Part shown: positions 48,781 through 60,782 of the stretch, piece after piece
Layout of the letters: each line of letters opens with the position of its first letter
How positions within the stretch are numbered: position 1 is the first letter of the stretch
Assembly: GCA_960531495.1 (NCBI GenBank)
Contig: OY482859.1
Location: forward strand, 13,188,318-13,252,317
Direction: 5' to 3'
Length of the DNA stretch: 64,000 nt
Source: Zeus faber
Lineage: Eukaryota; Chordata; Actinopteri; Zeiformes; Zeidae
Translations under genes and position numbers: made by a program
The notes under the pieces: model-generated
Seen by the model: only the letters and a program-made list of their open reading frames with translations
What the model was told of the DNA's origin: nothing
Databases searched by the model: none

Positions 48781-51700
48781 TTACCGACGATCTGCAGGGT
48801 CAGCGTGGCCTTGTCCTCGAAGCTGTCCACCTTGACGCACATCTCGTAGACGCCCGAGTCCTCCCGCTTCGACGTGCGGATGAACAGGATGCTGTCCTTA
48901 TCACTGTTCCTGACGTTCACACGCTTGGTGTCCAGGGCCTGGCCATCCTTCACCCAGGACACTACCGGCTTGGGCTTACCCTGAGGGTGGGATAAGGTAA
49001 GATGAGTTAAGATAAGATAAGATAAGATAAGATAAGACTTTATTAAGCCCCTGAGGGGTTACCCTCAGGAGTTAGTAGGAAGACAGGAAATAAGATAGGA
49101 TAAGAAAAGATAAGATAACATGAGACTGAGGGGTGAGTGGCAGGAGATGCAGTCACGGTGCTTCAAATGTACAATGTTTTTTCCTACTCTGATTATATCT
49201 TCATTGCCAAGATGGGACGTGAATCACAATTCTTATGGGAAAATTGGAAGATTTGGGTCCGTGTGTGTGTGTGTGTGTCCTCACGTTGAAGGGGATCACC
49301 AGATTGATCTGCTCGCCGACCTGCTTGACGTAGCGAGATCTGAGGGTGCGCGACATTTTGATCTTTGGACGATCTGGATCAACACACATGATAAAACAGG
49401 GTTAAAGTACGTAGACTATCTATCTATCTGTCTGTCTGTCTGTCCGTCCGTCCATCTGTCTGTCCATCTGTCTGTCTGTCCGTCTATTTACATTTTCACA
49501 GCCACTAGGGGGGGTTAGGTAGCCACATGTGGCCTTTTGAACCACCAACGCTTGATCTAACCAATGAAACCAGATATCCGATTGCATCACAGCACTCCTC
49601 GCGGCATCACTACTACCAAGCTCCACGGGGAGAAGGAAGTGCGTGAGACGAACACTCCCAGCTCATCCGCGTCACTGGACCGGTGTCAGGGAACGACGGT
49701 TTCCCAAACAGAAACCTGGTCATGGACGGTGCTCACCAGAGGACATGCGCGAAGACGCTCGAATGACGCCTCCTTCAGCTCGTCCAAAGGAGAGCACCGC
49801 ACCCCTCCTACCCATAAAATGCACTTTCAGTGGCTCAACATCAGCACCGCAGGGGCTGTGGCATCCTGCCCGCGAGGGGAACCGGGGAAAACGGACGCAT
49901 CACACGGAGGCGGTTTTTAAAATAGCCCGAGACGATGGGAACGTCTCGGACGAGCTTCCCCGCGCGTCCTCCCGTGCCCGGTGGGGTGTGAGGTTTGGAT
50001 CCGCCGCTTTGGAGGGCGACGGTTTTCATGGTTAGTGTTGTGAGATCACGGTCGGGGAAAGTACGGTATCCCCCGTTGAAATAACTTACTGAAAAAGCAG
50101 CCGCGGGTTTAAAAGAGGCCTCACGAGCCGATCAAGAGAGTCATTTGGGTGGAACGGCGGCGCGGTTAGAAGGCTTCCACGTGAACCACAACTTTCTCCA
50201 AACCTCAAAGGATTCACAGGAAACACAAACCCTCCCCGTCTTCCCTCCCGTTCAAAATCCTCTCTCGCTTTCGACGCCCCCCCCCCCCCAGGGGCCTCCT
50301 GTCAATTTCCGCCGAGCCGGCACATCTCAGTCTCCCTCTCCCCCGGTTGCTCTATGTCTATCTTGGGTTCTTTCCTCACCCAACCCCCCCCCTCCGCCGG
50401 CTCCCACTGCCAGTTCAGTCTTCTTATCGTCTCTCGCCATTTATAAACACTTGTCACCATCGTTCAGCAGCTGGGGTATTGGGGCGCGGGGTGGATCAGC
50501 CTCCTGGAAGCATCGTTCCTAATGAAGATGTGGTCGGAAGCCCGGCCCGGTGTCTGCTAATCCCCGCAAATCACGGCCCGGGCCCACAGCGGTTCCCGGT
50601 ATTTCGGCGGACAAAACATGCCGGTCCTCGAGCCCAATCTGGCTTTGTCCCCGGAAAAACAAAGGGCCGGTCTTTGTGAAGTCGCTTTAAGTGGGACCGG
50701 CGCACGCATGTTCATCAAATGTTTGCTTGCGTTCCCGCACCGACAGCGTGACCGACGAGCAGCTGAATTGATCCCCCCCCCGCGTGCCGCAGAGAATCCA
50801 TCAATTAGGCTCGGGTTTCGTTTCTCCCGGGTTGAGCCGGCGCTTCTGGCCGCATGACCGCATTTCTTCCCCCCCCAGAAGGGTCCTGTTTGTTCTCGGT
50901 TGGTCTTATCTCACAAGCACGGGACATCCCGCAGCACGGAGAGACGGGCTGACGGACGGACGGTGAATTGGGCTTCTGAAAACCGGCAACAAGGAAGGAC
51001 GAGGCTGGTCGGAGCCGAGCTCCATTTTGGGCACTACCGCGTACGCGGGGCGGGGGAAGGACGTTTCGGCTCGATGACTCACGAGCAACCGGCTGCTCTG
51101 AACCACGGCAACTCCCGCTGTTCCGGCCGGCGGAGAATCGGGGCTTCAGTAAGGAAACGGACGTGCCCAGAACAAGCGGCTTAAGGCGGACGATACTTTA
51201 GGATATGGTTTCAGTGTTTAGTGAGTTCATGATACTAATTACACAGTACGTCCCTGTTCATGACCAAGTGTCCAAATGACCAGCTTCATTTCCAGAGGTT
51301 TCTAGAACTGGGCAACCACACTGTACAGAACCCTTCCCAGAACAAATATGTAGATGACCACTTTTCCCCACCGAACAATGAGGTTAACGCTCAGAATTCG
51401 TGACCCGTGATCATCAATTTGAAGAGAATTCCTTCTCCCGGGGCCACGGTACTTAAACCGCCGTCATGAGCAAGAGCGAGTTAGTGACAGTTGAGGATCG
51501 CACTCTTAGGGTTAATGTAAAAGGAGAGTAGGCCGATGGTTGACACATGGCTCGTTAGATAAATGTTTTCCTTCACCCTCCTGACACCGGCGTTAAATCA
51601 CCCGGCGGTCCGACTGCCACAGCGCAGCGGTAGCTTGCTTTAGAGCCAGACCCCGCAGCCCCCCTCCCCATGTAGAAACCCCATGGTGCCACCACGAAAC

Positions 51701-53605
51701 TACCGTGAACTAACCCCAGGAACCCTGTCCGGGTTGGCCGTCGTCCTTCTCTTCATGTATGGAATCTTGTTTTTTTTTTACGTGTCTAATATCCCATTTA
51801 CCTTCCTGTTTGATTACGGATACATTGAAGGTCGTCCGCAAGGCACAGGCATTAATTAGGTGTTGCGGTGATATCCACTTACACGGGGATCTAATACTGA
51901 TGGTTCCTGCTCGAGGTAACGGCGAACCCATCTGCTTCGCTGGGTAATCTGTGCTCACTCCGGTCGAGGTATAATTTAAAGCTAATGAAAGGTCTTGTCG
52001 GCACCTCGTCAGATTTATGGACATACGTCCGTCTCCGGCCCTGGTGTGGAGCCACGCCACCACCACCACCACGTCTCCTCAGTGACAACATGAGCATTCC
52101 AGTTAGTTCAAGGGTAGTTCACAGGTTGTGACCATCAAATCGATTGGGAAGGTCGAAACAAACAAGGGAACTCGAACTTTTCGGGGAGTTTTTCCTTGCC
52201 GGGCTGGGGGTAATAGGGAGCGTCCCTAATTGAGTGATTTCTATCTGAAATGTGAAGCCTTTTGAAACTGTACTGGTAAAGGGATGTTTTCGGGGGAAAT
52301 ATACTGACTTGGCTTAAGTACCTCTGAATTATTAAACTATTAGCCAAATTATTTTCGATCCCTCCTTTCTTGAATCTTGAATCTTGATCTATGGTAAAAA
52401 AAAAAAAATGCTTGTAGCTCACCATAGGTGGACAGAATCACTACTTATACCGTGGTTTTATACCTTAGCTCAACTGCCTTTGCAATATTGCAATATTTGC
52501 AGGATTGAGATTGCTTTTATTTTTAACTTAACTTTTAATTTTATTTTTTTTAAATTTAAGAATGATTTTTTTTTTTTTTTTTTGTCGCTCTGGACTACAC
52601 TTTTAAGTTCAACAGCTGAAACCTTCCGTGAGAGACAACGCGCCTTCCGCCCTGCGCGCGCACGACGTTCTAATTCAAACTCACCCATGACCTCCCGGAT
52701 GGGCACGGCTTCGGCCAGGGCCCCGGCCTCGCTGCGGCCGCCGGCGTTGACGGCCACCACGCGCACCTGCAGCCGGTCGCCGGCCGTCAGGTTCTTGATG
52801 CAGTAGCGGTTGGCGGTGGTCAGCTCCTCGTTAGCGACCGCCCAATCAGAAGCTGCAGGGGGCACCGGGGTCGGTATTAACAGACGGATAGTGGGAATAA
52901 GGCGTTTCGGATGATACCGCGTAATGTTTCAGAGGAAGGATGGTTTCAAGCTTGTGCGATACTGGATAAATTCATCTTTGGTAAATGTCCTTACCGTAAT
53001 AGAGTCTTAGAGGCAACGTTAAACTCTATCAAAATATTATGACGACCAAAATCATAGATGAGCATAGATCTCGCCTCACATCACAACATCCACATTATAT
53101 CGTGATATGATAATGATCAAAACCCCAGAAGACACTGACTACTCTCATACAGCCACACGGATGGATAATCCTATATCACAATGTCGATATTATTATTATT
53201 ATTATTGTTATCACATTATTACGGTAAGCAATCGACACTCACACAATCGATGTCTAGTTTAATCTCCCGATATCACACCGATATATCGGCCAGCCATGCC
53301 GTCGGTTATTAATCATCAGTTATTTTGGTTGTTAAGCGTGTCAATTTTCATTCAACAGTGTGCTAAACATATTGAGACGTATATTGTTGTGCCGTGTTAA
53401 CTTGTGTCATGCTGTTTTACGGCCTGACGACATCAGTTTACAAACAGATTGCCCATAAGGGGTCCTGAAACCCCAGAAGCCCCCCGGTCATATGAGGAGG
53501 CGGTCGAGGCTAAAAGCAGCGTCCGCGGCAGTGGGAGTAGGGGGTCCGGGGGGGGAACTAAGTCATAAGTCAATCTGCCGCCTGACACTCTGGGGACAGG
53601 TGCAG

Positions 53606-53647
<42 letters not shown>

Positions 53648-56060
53648 AGACACATACAGTACACATAGAATACACACAACAGAGTACACGCTCCACCCTA
53701 CCTCCCTCCTTGCAGTACTCCACGGTGTAGCCGTCCAGGCCCGAGTCCCCGATGGTCTCCGGGGCCCTCCACTTGACGGTCACCGAGGAGTCGTTCACAT
53801 CCTCCACGGCCATGTTCAGAGGGGCGCTGGTGGGCTCTGGGGACCGAATGAGAGGGATTAGCAGCTTATGGTTGATTATAGATCATAAATACCGATCTTG
53901 ATAGGTGACTCGTCCTTACCTGCAGGGGGAGGGGGGGTGGGGGCCTTGGGGGGCTCTTCCACGGGAGCTTCAGCTGGAGCAGCTAGCCTCAAACAAACAT
54001 CAAGGTCATGTTATTTTAAGTATTTGTATTAAGTTCACGCATATTGACACCTCACAGCATCAGACCGCCACGGTACCACCGATCACCGTAACTTTCTGTC
54101 CGCCTTTCCCAGCAGGAATCCAATGATCAAAAAATATGTATATACCCCCACCGGCTCAAGTGAGCAAGTTGAAAACCAAGGCAAACTTTCCAGAAAATAA
54201 AATGATCGACAAGGGTGAATCTGAACTGGATGTAAGAAAAAGTTGCAGTTTCTAATGGAATTCTGGGACTTTTGGTGTGACCCACCCAGCACAGACCATC
54301 TGATGGATTGGCACTTTAAATAAAGCATTATTAATCAGCAGCGGCAGGTTATTTCGTGGCGTTCAACGCTGTTCAGGCTTGTGGTTTTCTAGGTTTACCA
54401 TCTGCAGGAGCGTCAGCAGCAGGGACGGCTCCATCTTCACCGGTGGCAGCAGCAGCAGCTAGCATTGACATGCAGTTAGAGAAGCAGATTAGTGAGATAT
54501 CGCTCGCACTGCGAGTGGGGTTGCAGTGCTGCAGGGCCAGAAATGATCTTTCTCTGCTTTATGACACATTAAATGTCCCCCAAAATCATCTCGTGGGAGC
54601 GCATCTTTGACACCCCTGCTTGGGACAGAAATACAGTGTAGTACGAGCAGGAAACACACGCACGCATGCACGCGGGCACGCACGGCATCTACAGTGGAGG
54701 ATTTTCTGTTGTTAAGTTGAGCAGTAACTGGGGTTAGAGGTTGAGGTGAGTAATGAGACCATAAATTATTCTGCGTGATTAAAACGCTGTTCATTCACCA
54801 ACTTAGAATAAGAAAAGGAAACTTAAAGGGGGATTTAGATGAGTGGGTCAGTGGTAAAGTCCCAAAATCTTTGAAATAACTCATGAACACTTAAATTGGC
54901 AAAGGGAAACAGCGGCGCCAGCTATTGGGAATGAGGGCGCGGACATTCAAAGTATATAATTATTGGTACATTATCAACATTTAGGCACGGTCTACCATCC
55001 CTGCTATAAAATCTAAACTTGTTCACAAACTGAAGTATTTATGCTCTTCATACTTAGACGAGTGACTTATGGAGTGAAGCGTGCCAGGAATGGTGTTTAG
55101 GGCTTTTGCCTCCGGCAGACGCTTGGTGACCTTGGAGACTGGGGCTATAAGAAAGTTTGTATTATATGTTATTATTTGTGGAAGGTTTCCACCAAGCCAA
55201 CGCCTCAGGGCAGCGCAGCGGTTTCCAAAAACTCTGAGAAGTTCACATCAGCACTGCGGCCCATTGTGACCAATGGCAATGGTTTTAAATTGATAGATTA
55301 AAGTGTGAATAGTATCTGTGAAAATGTGTTGGAAAACCTGTTGTCTACTATATATAATATATTAAAATATAGAAACCACAGCTAAAATCAGTAGCCAGTA
55401 TCAACAGTTAGGGTTAGGTTACTCTTTTGTTACTGTTTTATCAATGTAAGTCAAAACAACAGACTTAATAATAATAATATAATATAATATAATATAATAT
55501 AATATAATACAAAATATTAATATGTTATTATAATAATATATTATTTCCCAACAACATGCTCTCCTCATCTATCTTGCTGTTGATGGCAAATGACATATCA
55601 CTAGATCTATGGACAGCAGGTAAGGAAACCTATAACATGAAAAATTCAAAATGCTTTCATACTTTTAGGGTATTTCCTTAATTAAATCAACTAGACACAC
55701 AATTTCTTCAATTATTGAGATAAACAGGAAGTCAGCATCCACCCTGGTCAGACCTCCCAGAGGGGTTATCGCTCTACCTTCAGGAGCAGATTCTCCCTCG
55801 GTTGGAGCAGCAGGAGCCGCCTCCCCTTCGGCCGGAGGAGCCGGAGCCTCGGCCGCGGCCTCCGCTGGCGCCCCCTCCGCAGGTGCAGCCTCCGCGGGTG
55901 GAGTCTCTGCGGGTGGAGCCTCAGCGGGTGGAGCCTCTGCAGGTGGAGCTTCCGCCGGGACCGGCTCCGGCTCAGGTGCAGGTGCAGGTGCCGGTTCAGG
56001 CACCTTGGGGGCCGCCTTCTTGGCGGGGGACTTTTTCATGGGAGCGGGTTTGGCTGGCAT
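40287..56060 (-). CDS. mybph: Myosin-binding protein H
   Basis: 12 exons, 552 residues, every junction in frame: 56060-55778, 54458-54399, 53982-53920, 53836-53702, 52852-52685, 49373-49285, 48980-48785, 48153-48014, 47848-47689, 47060-46924, 40972-40786, 40327-40287. Residues 1-135 are a Pro/Ala-rich region with PPAEA repeats and a basic start ([19 protein letters not shown]). Then come Fn3 (about 136-236), Ig (237-331), Fn3 (332-431) and Ig (about 440-539), with a short tail [14 protein letters not shown]. This Fn3-Ig-Fn3-Ig order is that of MyBP-H, a thick-filament protein of vertebrate muscle; telling blocks are [18 protein letters not shown] and [15 protein letters not shown]. The start at 56060 is preferred over the in-frame ATG at 56144 because a TATA box lies between them. 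Fish may have two paralogues; which one this is was not decided. Confidence 0.94.
43967..44605. repeat. Dispersed GACTC-rich repeat, copy 3
   Basis: Begins with GTGATGAAAGGCTCATCCCT and CTCGCGAGTGACTCGG, and ends with TTTTGCCGGAGTGACTC, GGGTCGTTTAAAAGGTTTGT and GAACAAATCGTTC. It shares order and wording with copy 2 (18870-19190). A short related piece is at 41268-41312 (CAAGTCACTCGCGAGTCTCT). Confidence 0.65.
45576..45924. mobile_element. MITE-like element, copy 2
   Basis: The left end reads CCCATTGTTCCGAAGCCACA; the right end, on the other strand, reads CCCATTATTCCGAAAAGCAA. The interior GGTATAAGGTTAGAGATGGT and GGGTGTCGTCCATGTCCAAT repeats the interior of copy 1 (449-637). About 200 bases of other sequence sit inside (about 45620-45820), containing a CAGGGCCGGCAC phrase and AAATAAAGCG. 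Confidence 0.6.
47870..48005. repeat. GACA-type microsatellite in MyBP-H intron
   Basis: Degenerate GACAGACAGAGG units. It lies 9 bases from an exon end (48014), close to the donor of the first half of the second Fn3 domain. Confidence 0.9.
48729..48780. repeat. (TG)n next to a splice donor
   Basis: A perfect TG run ending four bases before the MyBP-H exon end at 48785. On the minus strand it follows the donor GTAAG at once. Confidence 0.95.
49006..49490. repeat. (GATAA)n and (CTGT)n microsatellites
   Basis: GATAA units at about 49006-49035 and CTAT/CTGT/CCGT units at about 49415-49490, on either side of the MyBP-H exon at 49285-49373. Confidence 0.9.
49560..51200. other. CpG-rich block in MyBP-H intron
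   Basis: Unlike the AT-rich neighbouring introns, this 1.6-kb stretch is GC-rich and dense in CpG (for example GGAACGGCGGCGCGGTTAG, CCGCGCGTCCTCCCGTGCCC, CCGCGTACGCGGGGCGGGG). It contains many overlapping open frames on both strands but none with a recognised domain. It lies in the 3.3-kb intron between the first Fn3 and first Ig domain. It could be an intragenic CpG island or a GC-rich repeat. Confidence 0.5.
53608..53646. repeat. (CA)n microsatellite
   Basis: A perfect CA run in the intron that splits the first MyBP-H Fn3 domain. Confidence 0.95.
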
Positions 56061-56105
56061 GGTGCTGGTGCAGTCCTCTGGATGGACAGCCGGGAAGATT
56101 TGGGG

Positions 56106-56112
56106 TTTTATA
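56106..56112 (-). promoter_or_regulatory. TATA box of MyBP-H gene
   Basis: TATAAAA on the minus strand, 46 bases upstream of the ATG at 56060. With a start site 25-30 bases downstream (about 56080), the 5' UTR would be about 20 bases, and the in-frame ATG at 56144 would lie outside the transcript. Confidence 0.65.
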
Positions 56113-56144
56113 TCTGGAGAGGAGCAGGACTCCACCCCTTCCAT

Positions 56145-57403
56145 AACCCAACAATGTATAAGAGGTGGAGACCCAGCCCGGCCTTTAAGTCACTCACCCC
56201 CTCCGCTGGGTGCCCAACCAAGTACTGGCTATTGGTTGTTTATATATGTAGTTGTGTTGAAGTTGCCTGTTTGGCGTTGTGATGGTGACTACACAACACT
56301 TTTCACGTGCATGTGATTTCACGCACAATTCCTGGGAGTAATTGGGCCTTTTTCAGATTGAATAATATGCTTCTAGGGCACCAATCATTGCATAGGCCCT
56401 AGACCGTCGAAACGACCACAGATTTTCGGCGCCATCTAGTGGCCACAAATTGTAAATGCGTGTCCGCTGAACAGACAAAAAAAACAAACAAATAACAACC
56501 AAAAAAATAAACAAAGACAAAAACATCACCCAAGAAGCAGATCGATGTGAAAATCGTCATGGATTTATTGAGTGTCCGTAGAGCAATATTAGACATATGG
56601 GATTTGCTGTGGTTATAGACATGCCATCAAATCCATTTTAGCCCCTTGAGGAAGACGACCAACAAATAATAATAATAATTAAAAAAAAGAAAGACAAAAT
56701 AGCCTTTTTTTTGGGGGGGGGGGGGGGGGTCACACTTTTGTTTTTCTTAGATCTCTATACTTAACTTTAGTGATTGTTGTCGCAGACGCGCTGACTATAT
56801 ACAGTGTTTACAATAGTGATGTCCTGTACAAAATAGAAAGAAGAAAGCTTTACAAAGGATTGCATAAAAAACTCAAACAACGGCTCCGTTAGAAAACAAC
56901 ATGGGGAAAGAAAGAGATATCCAGTCATTAAAAATTCCCCAACCCAACCCCTGTGATAAGGTAAAGAATGGTAGGTCCAATAAAGACAACACTTTGGGAA
57001 TACACTGGGGACAATGCCCGCTTGGACATTATCCTGCATCTCCAGGCGACTCTCACGTTGAGACCAGGGTTTCATTACTTGCCCTTCCAGGCGACTCCTT
57101 AAAAATACCAAATCCATGTCCACACGCCACGCGTCGATTGATATCATGGTTAGATCACAGCCCAGCCAGCGAACATTAATACAATTCAATCGTTTCTATT
57201 GTAGATTGTACAATGATACGCACACATTATAGACACTCCACCGTAACTACCATGGCCGCCCAGTGTCCAGTGTCCACTGTCCAGTGTCCACTGCTCGCCC
57301 ACAAGGCCCTGGTGAACCTGGTCTTCAAACGGACATCATTAAAGTGACATCAAAGGGAAGGTCAGATGATGGGATGTCCTTCTCCTTAAAAAAAACAACA
57401 ACA

Positions 57404-57434
<31 letters not shown>

Positions 57435-57919
57435 CAACAACAACAACAACATGTCCTCCTTTCAAAACAGCCAATGGGCTTTCAACTTTCAGGCCAACAG
57501 GAGTTTTTTTTTTAGGCACAGATAGTCTGAGGCAGCAGGGCTCCACTTGATCTACGCTAGCACCCTTTGTTTTGGAAGGTAGAGGGTTTTCTGTACTTCA
57601 ATATTGAATATGGCAGTCTGAGGTAATTTGGGGATGGTGGTGGTGGTGGTTACAGAGCTGAGAAGTTATAGAATCTTAATCCTCAACCTAATCAACCCCT
57701 TTACAGGGGGGGGGGGGGGGGGGCAACTATATGCAGATGAGAGCTCAATATGGGAGAGGAGATCCAGTCATAAATAAGATTAAATAAAGAATGTATACAC
57801 CTTGCCACAGCAAAATAACAATTGTTAAGTTGTGTGAAAATCCGAAATATTATAATGCGGTTCACAATCACATAACACATAACTCTGCCCTGATGGACGG
57901 GAGTTACTATGCATCCATT

Positions 57920-57957
<38 letters not shown>

Positions 57958-58271
57958 AGATCAATCAGCGGTTTAAAAAAACCAAAACAGACTTTGACTG
58001 GTTTTCATTTTTCAATTTGTCGCATGTGATGTGAAGAAAAGGTGTGATAAACCGTATATAAATAATCTGCTCAAGGTGAACAGCAAAAAATCCGACTATT
58101 AAAAAAAGATCTTAAAAGTCACGTCCTCCGCATTTATTTATCACATGAGGATTTATATGTTGTTGTTGTTTTTTTAATGCAATGTCCGATACTTTAGGTA
58201 CAGGACATAAGCAAGCATTGAGCCAGAAGTGGTGTAGGCTGTGTTGGTAGACAAGATAAATTCAATGTCTG

Positions 58272-58321
<50 letters not shown>

Positions 58322-59341
58322 TATGTCATGTTGGGCTTACACCACCCAAAAATGCAGATACTTAGCAAATGTCTCCTGCCGGTGTGACCTCGGCAGTCTG
58401 CCTGGAGTTAACACTTCATATTTTCATGGACATTTCTAGTTTCCCAGAATAAAATCACCGACAATTTCATACTCATACATTGATAAACTGTGCAGTCTTT
58501 ACAGATCCACTTTTAAAGTTATTATTTTTTTTCATTTCCATTTCACCCATGCAGGTCATTCGTATAGGCTACTATAGACACTTCCAAAACTTGTGATATC
58601 TGATGCCTTTGATTAAAGTATTAAATGTAAGGGCTAAAAGTGGAATTATTCTTGTGTGTTTTTTTACACTCGTATATGAATGTGTGGTATTCAACAAGCA
58701 CATTTGATTATTAAAATGTACATTAGGAGAGCCGTGCGGCAGATGTTAGTAAATGCTGCCACCTAGTGGATATAATAAGGAACTAATTGATTTGAATATA
58801 TTGCATTCAAATTGAACATAAAGTGCATTTCTTGCAGTTCAGTGAATTTCCTTTGTCTTTTTATGGGGGGAGGGGGGAAATAATGGGCAATAATTATCCC
58901 ATTTTATATATAAAATCAATTTGGTCAGCACCATTTTTAAATGAATGTTATGGCAGTGGGAATAGAAATAGAGAAAGGATGGGACTTGATCGATGAGGTA
59001 AAGAGATCAATCCAGCATCATACTCTTCTGCTTGCCCATGCAGCTGAAAATTCTGAGAATCCACATTCAGGAAAAACAAACAAACAAAAAAAAAAAAAGA
59101 CTTAAGACAACAAAGAAACAAAACAAATCAATATCTTTTCCGGCAAGACATTAGAGAGCAGTTTTATAGTTTTTTTCCCCCCCATGGAAGGGAATCCAAT
59201 ATCTGTTCTGTGCGTCCATAATTTAGTCCGTAGGTGTTCATCAAGCTCCTCATTGAGTCTTTCAGTTCCAAGTTTCGTGATAGAAGGTGATGGAGTGGAA
59301 GCTTGTTGAGATGAAATGTCATTTAAACTCCTGTTCTGTCC
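56145..59341. other. MyBP-H upstream region and navigator 3' UTR
   Basis: Holds the navigator 3' UTR, running leftwards from 59341 on the minus strand to an undetermined poly(A) site. TTTATT (AATAAA on the minus strand) occurs near 58134 and 56568. Simple repeats: G runs (56715-56729, 57707-57723), CAA/CGA units (57397-57452), (ATG)n (57927-57955) and (AAT)n (58273-58318). No other gene is supported. Confidence 0.5.
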
Positions 59342-60237
59342 TCAGAGTGTGGTCTGCAGACTGGGGTCCAGGCTGCAGTCCCTCTCCGGTGACTCAATGT
59401 AATTGGCGGATTCCTGGAGCTTCAGCAGCATCGCCATCTGACCAGCGGGGGACGCCAAAGATGGAGACATTTTCAATTAAATCACTGGTTACACGCATAC
59501 AGTACAATTTATTTTAAATAGGGGTAACGATGAGCGGCCTTTTTTCTGTAAGTACAAACCCTGTTAAAACCATATGCCCTGTATTCATTTAAGTTTTTTT
59601 AAGGCCTTTTTTTAAGACCCCTTGGGTCTCAACAAGGGTCCTTAAAAAGTAATTGAAATAGTCTGATATTTAGCTTTAGTATTAAAAGATTAGGACTTAT
59701 AATGACTTTTAAGGAAAAATGACTTTAAAAGTAACTCCAACCTAAAAATTCTAAAAAGTCTAAATGTATTTTTTTTACGATTAAATATTTAATGACTAAT
59801 ATCTAAGCTGAATTTCTGACATTTATAAGGACCACTGAGTCTCTCACCAGGGGGTCGGCCTCAAGCGTGCTGGGAGGAGGGGGGGTGTTTTTCGGGGGTC
59901 TCTTGTCGTCGCTGTGCGGTCCCACGGTGGGGGGAGGGAGGTGGAACAGCCTGGACTGGTCCTGCTGGGCGTCGGGCCATGGCAGGGTCCCACGCACCCA
60001 CTCCACAGGGTCCTCCCACACCGCCTTCTGCCCGTGGACCTGGGAGGAGGAGGGTACAATTGAACTATTTTAAAACAGGAAAATTACTCTAAACTGTGTG
60101 TCAAATATATATTTATTCAAGCACATTTTTTAAGTTTGGAAAACCAAAAACTAATTAAGGTTTTTATCAAACTCAAACCATTTTTGAAGTTGATCCAATG
60201 ACTGCAATACAAGGATATGAAAAAAATGTTTATTTTT

Positions 60238-60299
<62 letters not shown>

Positions 60300-60739
60300 C
60301 TTGATGCCGTCCTTGGCCCCCTCCTGCAGGTATGGGATGATGGAATGGTTCCACAGGTCGATGAACCACGGTCTGAACTCCATCACCGTCACCGGACACG
60401 ACAGGAAGAAGCAAGGACCTGCGGCGGCCGTGATGTTAGGTTTAGTTTAGTTTGAAGTTGTAGGTCACTTTGCACACTTTATTTTGATTGCCCACAATGT
60501 GAAATTCATTTTTTTCATTGTATTATTTTGTATTGATTTTCTATTTTATTGTATTTAATTGTATTCTTCTTTGTATTATATTTTTCTATAAAAACAATGA
60601 AAATAAAATAAAAACAATAAAATACAATTAAAAAGTAAAAATAAAACATAAAATTCAATAAAATATGAAAAAATCAAATAACTGCCGATAAAAAAAATCG
60701 GATTTCCTTTGTAGTAATATACAAATCAACTTCACTCAC

Positions 60740-60782
<43 letters not shown>

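Noticed and set aside
49564..51184. Many overlapping frames in the CpG-rich intron
   Set aside because: Open on both strands because of high GC content (few stops); no recognisable protein family.
55070..55150. Possible extra MyBP-H exon (minus strand, [14 protein letters not shown])
   Set aside because: It has an acceptor-like TATAG but no matching phase-1 donor at its end.
56061..56144. Upstream in-frame ATG at 56144 as MyBP-H start
   Set aside because: The TATA box at 56106-56112 lies between this ATG and 56060, so it should not be in the mRNA. The basic [10 protein letters not shown] start also fits the family.
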